A stretch of DNA of 64,000 nt. Origin: Margaritifera margaritifera. Lineage: Eukaryota; Mollusca; Bivalvia; Unionida; Margaritiferidae. Of the stretch, positions 59,878-64,000 are shown piece after piece (position 1 is the stretch's first letter; each line of letters begins with the position of its first letter). The DNA lies in NCBI GenBank assembly GCA_029931535.1, contig JAQPZY010001621.1, positions 992,001 to 1,056,000 of the forward strand, given 5' to 3'. A program made the translations under genes and the position numbers. The notes below the pieces were generated by a model that was not told where the DNA came from, did not search any database, and saw only the letters and a program-made list of their open reading frames with translations.

Positions 59878-61092
59878 TGTCACGGAATTGTATGGTTTAT
59901 ATCAATATGTATATGTGATCAAAAATGTATTCGGGTTTCGTTTCCGACTAGAGCGTTACTCGGGGGTTGTTTATTTTTTTCGGCTCTAGTTATTTTGAAA
60001 TACTGAGCGCGATTCACCCCATGCTGCACGTGCAAATTGCCTGCAGTGAAAACTCACGTGCCTAGCTGCTGCGCATATCTGTCACAGCTAGAGTACATAT
60101 AGAGCGAATTCTCTATAAACAAATTACACCACGATGAGTCTTGTCAGAAAGCTTACCTCTTTACGGGAGCAAAACTTCAGCTGTAGAGCTGTTCCATATG
60201 ATGGTTTGGTGGTGTGTGAAGTCACAGAACTCTGTGTGGTTTCGTGTGACGTGTACGCTGTGTCTGGTGACGTTGTTTCGGAAGAGTGTACTGGTTTTCT
60301 CGATGCGAGGGACCAAGGCTTCTCGATCAACGGGTCTGTGTTAATATGAAGGCTCTCGAGGGACCCTTCAACAGACTGGGAGGGGTGGACCATGCGTGGT
60401 GGCTCCTTGACCATGGACTAGAGCGGGTGGAACCGTAGATACATCTTGGTAGTCAAACGGACGCCACGATAGTTATATTTATTGCGTGTTCCATTTGATT
60501 GTTATCTCAATATTGCTATCTGTGCAAAATTACATTCATTCCCATTTCAATATCGCTATATGTGTGATAGATTCATAATTTCCTACATCCCCATTTCAAT
60601 ATCGTTATATGAACGACATATTCATAATTTCATACATCCCCATTTCAATATCGTTATATGAACGACGGATTCATAAATTCATATTCCAACATCGCTTGTT
60701 AAATTGATAAATTGACGAGTTAACAGATTGATGGATAAATGAGTATTCTATTGATAAGTGCATAAATCACATGCTTTGGTCACCCTTGGTACTTAATAAG
60801 ACCTTGTTTATATTGGGGTGTAAATCATATACTCTTATTTGTCGATTGGTGATAGGATGCTATTCACGTTTGTTTAAAATTCCATTTGTTAAACCCATCT
60901 TTGATTTTTCTCGTTGAGTTACATGTTGTTGATAGTTCCATGTTAGGAACTTCATAATTTTCCTTATCTTTTTGTTATAATGGTGTCAGATTTGTTCATC
61001 TTTAAATTGCGTTTATAAATAAACATCTTATTAACGCAGTTGCTTTCGGTGTCTTCACTAATCCAGTCCCAACCCGGCTTCATCCTGTGACA
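59878..61092. mobile_element. Solo LTR with 5-bp target-site duplication
   Basis: Begins TGTCACGG and ends TCCTGTGACA, so the ends are inverted (TGTCAC/GTGACA). It is flanked on both sides by ACCTT (59873-59877 and 61093-61097). An AATAAA signal lies at 61017-61022, and a TATA-like ACATATAGAG at about 60095, consistent with plus orientation. Internally, a ~62-bp unit with CCCCATTTCAATATCG is repeated about three to four times (60530-60690). TG...CA ends and a 5-bp duplication are typical of Gypsy- or BEL-type LTR retrotransposons. Recombination between two LTRs would have removed the internal region. Confidence 0.85.
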
Positions 61093-61239
61093 ACCTTTAT
61101 GAACTGATTAAATGGCAGTGATGATTCTTTAATTTTTAATTGATTATACAGAGGATTAACTTCCATGTCTGATATTGCATTTGAAGTGAAACAATTATGC
61201 TAATTAAGGAGCTGTCTCTGTTCATATTTAAAGGTCAAC

Positions 61240-61891
61240 ATGTATGTTATGATCACTTTAGAAGTAGTTGTCAAGCAAGGTAATATTTACTATGTGGATA
61301 AAATGAGTTTACTAAATTATTTTTTCAAGGAAGTTAATAAGGAAGAAACAGAGAAGGAAAATAAATGTGAAAGTGGAGGGGTAAAACATAAGACTGCCAC
61401 TGTGTGTAAGGTAACTATTTCTCCAAAGAGACATAAGCCAGACTCTATGGGAACAAAAAATGTTAAAATATTATACTACTAAGAGACTGAGAAATTTTCA
61501 GCCACATTGGGTTGATAGTTATCCCTGGCTTGAATTCATTGACTTGGAAGCAAAAATGTTTTGCAGTTATTGCAAATAAGATCCCAAACTGGCACAGGTT
61601 GGAAATTCAACCAGTGTATTTGTCAGTGGAACTGACAAATTTAAGATTAAACCAATCAAGTCTCATGACAGTTCTAGACTTTACAAGGCCTGTGCAGTTA
61701 GAGAAAGTGTGAATTCCAATAAATTCCTTTCTATTCTTGCTGATAGAAGTACATGTAGTGATGCTACCATATTGGAGCAAGATATAGCGCATATAATATA
61801 CCTGGACAATGGAAAACTAAAAACCTCTGATGTAACAAAATGTATAATATCAACCTATGTTTTTGAAAAATTAAATTCTTTTAAGAAATAA
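61240..61891 (+). pseudogene. hAT transposase 5' part (ZNF862-like), truncated
   Basis: It starts in one frame with MSLLNYFFKEVNKEETEKEN and a basic linker (61300-61482). The reading then moves to another frame: FQPHWVDSYPWLEF, AKMFCSYCK, a TAA at 61577-61579, DPKLAQVGNS, KFKIKPIKSHDSSRLYKA and FLSILADRSTCSDATILEQD, ending at 61891. The W...PWL...MFC-x-x-C...H...K pattern is the TTF-type zinc finger at the N-terminus of ZNF862-like hAT transposases. The ADxSTD-like step normally opens the catalytic domain. A frameshift, a stop and loss of the remainder make it dead. Confidence 0.75.
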
Positions 61892-62459
61892 ATATGTTTT
61901 ACATTATTTTGTTTGTTCTTTCAATGGATTAAAGTGCAAACATCTCGTCAAATCTTGATAAGTGATTTAAATTTGGGACAAGTGAAAAGGTAGGTTGGAC
62001 AAGTGGATTTTCCGAAACCACTTGTCCTGGATAAGTGAATGAAAAAAAAAATGCTGACTCCTGTGGATGTATGTATAAATAATACATTGCTGTGAGAATG
62101 CCTAGAGGTCTGGTGAGTTGGTCACTTGTTAAGTTGCAGGGTTCCAGATTCTCATGAATCAGCAAGGGGGTATGGCCTAACCTCCATTTTGGACATAGCC
62201 TTGGTTATCACAGTTAGTTGAAAATGTCATGGGTGAGCTGACCTCTAAAGCCATTTACTCTAGTGACCAGGTCCAGTAATGGTGGATGTGATACCGTTTA
62301 TGTTCTTTGATTGCTGGGAAAAACTACAATGCTATCTCCTGGTCATCAGGCTGGGTGTTTGCTAAAATTAATGCCAAAATTATTGAAATATTTATAGTTA
62401 AATAATTCAAAATGAACAATTTGATACTTGATGCACCCATACCAAAGCAATTGAGAAAA
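61892..62459. other. Intergenic
   Basis: Contains a short dispersed repeat patch (61970-62040, 'gggacaagtgaaaaggtagg'). Nothing else is recognised. Confidence 0.4.
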
Positions 62460-62467
62460 AGCATTAA

Positions 62468-62625
62468 AACCCTCATTAATATGCCATCCAACTACATTAC
62501 AACCCTCATTAATATGCCATCCAACTACATTACAACCCTCATTAATATGCCATCCAACTACATTACAACCCTCATTAAAATGCCATCCAACTACATTACA
62601 ACCCTCATTAATATGCCATCAACTA
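62468..62625. repeat. 32-bp minisatellite, five copies
   Basis: Near-perfect tandem AACCCTCATTAATATGCCAT / CCAACTACATTAC units. The plus-strand ORF here is repeat-derived. Confidence 0.93.
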
Positions 62626-62880
62626 GGAAATAATAAAGACATGAATTGACAGTATCCAACTAAAATCATAATGAAAACATTTATTGATTCATTTAGAAGA
62701 AATGTATATGATTACAGATTTTATGGCAGCAACAATCAAGATTATATAAAACTATATTTGTAGATCATCAGTATAAAAATTGTAGAATTTGGTTATGTGG
62801 AAAGCTCATTTAGACTTACTGATGAGACTTGTGATTGACTGTCTGAGGAAGGCAGAAAACGTTGAGTGTATATATTTTTT

Positions 62881-63105
62881 GACCATAGAACAAGACCTAA
62901 TAACATAATGACCAGGGTTGAACAAGACCTAATAACATAATGACAAGGGGTGAACAAGACCTAATAACATAATGACCAGGGGTGAACAAGACCTAATAAC
63001 ATAATGACCATAGAACAAGACCTAATAACATAATGACCATAGAACAAGACCTAATAATATAATGACCATGGAACAAGACCTAATAACATAATGACCAGGG
63101 TGAAA
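62881..63105. repeat. ~24-32 bp minisatellite, seven copies
   Basis: GAACAAGACCTAATAACATA / ATGACCA with spacer variants 'ggggt' and 'ta'. Confidence 0.9.
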
Positions 63106-63370
63106 TGAATAATATCATTGGAGGTTTATTGGACATTGTGCATACCAAATTTAAACTGGAAATATATGCATACCAAATTTGAACAGGAAATAAGGCAAAG
63201 TACAAGATGGATATTTAACAGGATTGAATGTTTAACATTGCACATATATATCAACATATATCTGTAAATGAGTAAGAAATATAGGTTGGGGGGACAACAG
63301 AACTGCGTCAAAGGCAAAATGTATATGTGGTGCAACTGAGAGAAACTACTTCAAACTTGTTAGAATAACT

Positions 63371-63569
63371 GAAATAGTGAGAGACATGTTAACATGTTGG
63401 TCATATTTTAATATGGTGGTCCTGATGACTACAAAGATGGAATAGTGAGAGACATGTTAACATGTTGGTCATATTTTAAAATGGTGGTCCTGATGACTAC
63501 AAAGATGGAATAGTGAGAGACATGTTGGTCATATTTTAAAATGGTGGTCCTAATGACTACAAAGATGGA
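63371..63569. repeat. ~68-bp tandem repeat, three copies
   Basis: Units GAATAGTGAGAGACATGTTA ... GGTGGTCCTGATGACTACAA / AGATG. The third copy lacks an 8-bp part of the ACATGTTAACATGT palindrome. Confidence 0.9.
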
Positions 63570-63972
63570 AGGTACCATTATATTGGACATTTTTTTTTTT
63601 CTTCAAGATTGGTGTCATAAAAAAAAACGACATAAAAAGAGAAAATACATGTATTTATGTAATAAAATGATTGAATATATTCAATACACCAGAAAAATTC
63701 TCAGAACACAAAAGAGTATGGTATGTTATAATGTTGATAATCCGATAGATATAATCCCTGAAGACAGTTCAGTTGTAAAATTCAAAAAATATCAACACCA
63801 ATTAAAAGTTCTGTATGGTATTTATTGTGATTTTGAAAGTATCATTGTACTTGTGAAAAGAAAAAGTTACATACAATGCCAAAACCTCTGCAAAAGCAGA
63901 ATTATACTGGACAGTTGGACAGTAAAAACGGTCAAACGTGTTCAATCAGGGTTTTTTATTCATTGCAAATAA
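63541..63972 (+). pseudogene. Protein-primed family B DNA polymerase relic (Polinton/Maverick-like)
   Basis: The ORF's first ~20 codons come from the tandem repeat. From about 63610 it reads a basic stretch, then IIPEDSSVVKFKKYQHQLKV and YGIYCDFESI, ending at a TAA at 63970-63972. A 'KFKNY..Q..VPF-x-YADFE' block, with the exonuclease I motif D-x-E, is characteristic of protein-primed DNA polymerases of Polintons/Mavericks and related integrated elements. The Exo I Asp and Glu are kept. The following sequence is short and decays, and no polymerase domain remains before the window end. Family call is tentative. Confidence 0.5.
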
Positions 63973-64000
63973 ATCCACACAACATATAAACCAATAGTTT

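Noticed and set aside
60124..60414. Overlapping ORFs on both strands, including one with a good ATG context at 60134
   Set aside because: They lie inside the solo LTR downstream of its TATA-like site; likely incidental.
62412..62633. Plus-strand ORF with TLINMPSNYIT repeats
   Set aside because: Product of the 32-bp minisatellite; no gene context.

Overview
This window is a piece of an AT-rich animal nuclear genome. It has split genes with GT-AG introns, very dense interspersed and tandem repeats, and relics of at least six transposon classes. The repeat vocabulary (long arrays of ~120-170 bp units built around 'GGTCAAGGTCAC'-like words, DIRS elements, Tigger and hAT relics) suggests a mollusc or related marine invertebrate. 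That placement is inference. No prokaryotic features, CRISPR arrays or operons are present.

Two host genes are supported, arranged head to head. On the minus strand, an F-box/leucine-rich-repeat protein gene runs from an F-box exon at 29509-29643 down to a last exon at 4372-4492. All ten exons join in frame through GT-AG sites; the first coding exon upstream of the F-box was not found. On the plus strand, a complete five-exon gene for methylthioribose-1-phosphate isomerase (MRI1, methionine salvage) spans 39540-53303 and predicts a 384-residue enzyme with the catalytic Cys and Asp present.

Layout. 1-3480: decayed DIRS-type tyrosine-recombinase retroelement (minus). 3481-29643: F-box/LRR gene whose introns hold DIRS ORF1 relics, several arrays of 100-170 bp units, minisatellites and a hairpin MITE. 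29644-39539: intergenic, with one copy of a 1.2 kb repeat, a LINE reverse-transcriptase tail, a deleted hAT element with recognisable ends, and an unexplained ORF divergent from MRI1. 39540-53303: MRI1, whose introns carry more repeats, MITEs, a tRNA-derived SINE and a local duplication. 53858-56815: broken Tigger/pogo transposon. 59878-61092: solo LTR with a perfect 5-bp target duplication. 61240-61891: 5' part of a hAT transposase of the ZNF862-like type. 63541-63972: relic of a protein-primed family B DNA polymerase (Polinton/Maverick-like), cut by the window end.

The most unusual observation is that two exons of the F-box/LRR gene have had an exon-intron border amplified in tandem. The 5' splice site of the exon at 17055-17126 is present in four 48-bp copies that stay open in the coding frame. 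The 3' splice site of the exon at 22371-22541 is repeated about six times. No multi-gene novel system (cluster, island) is visible.
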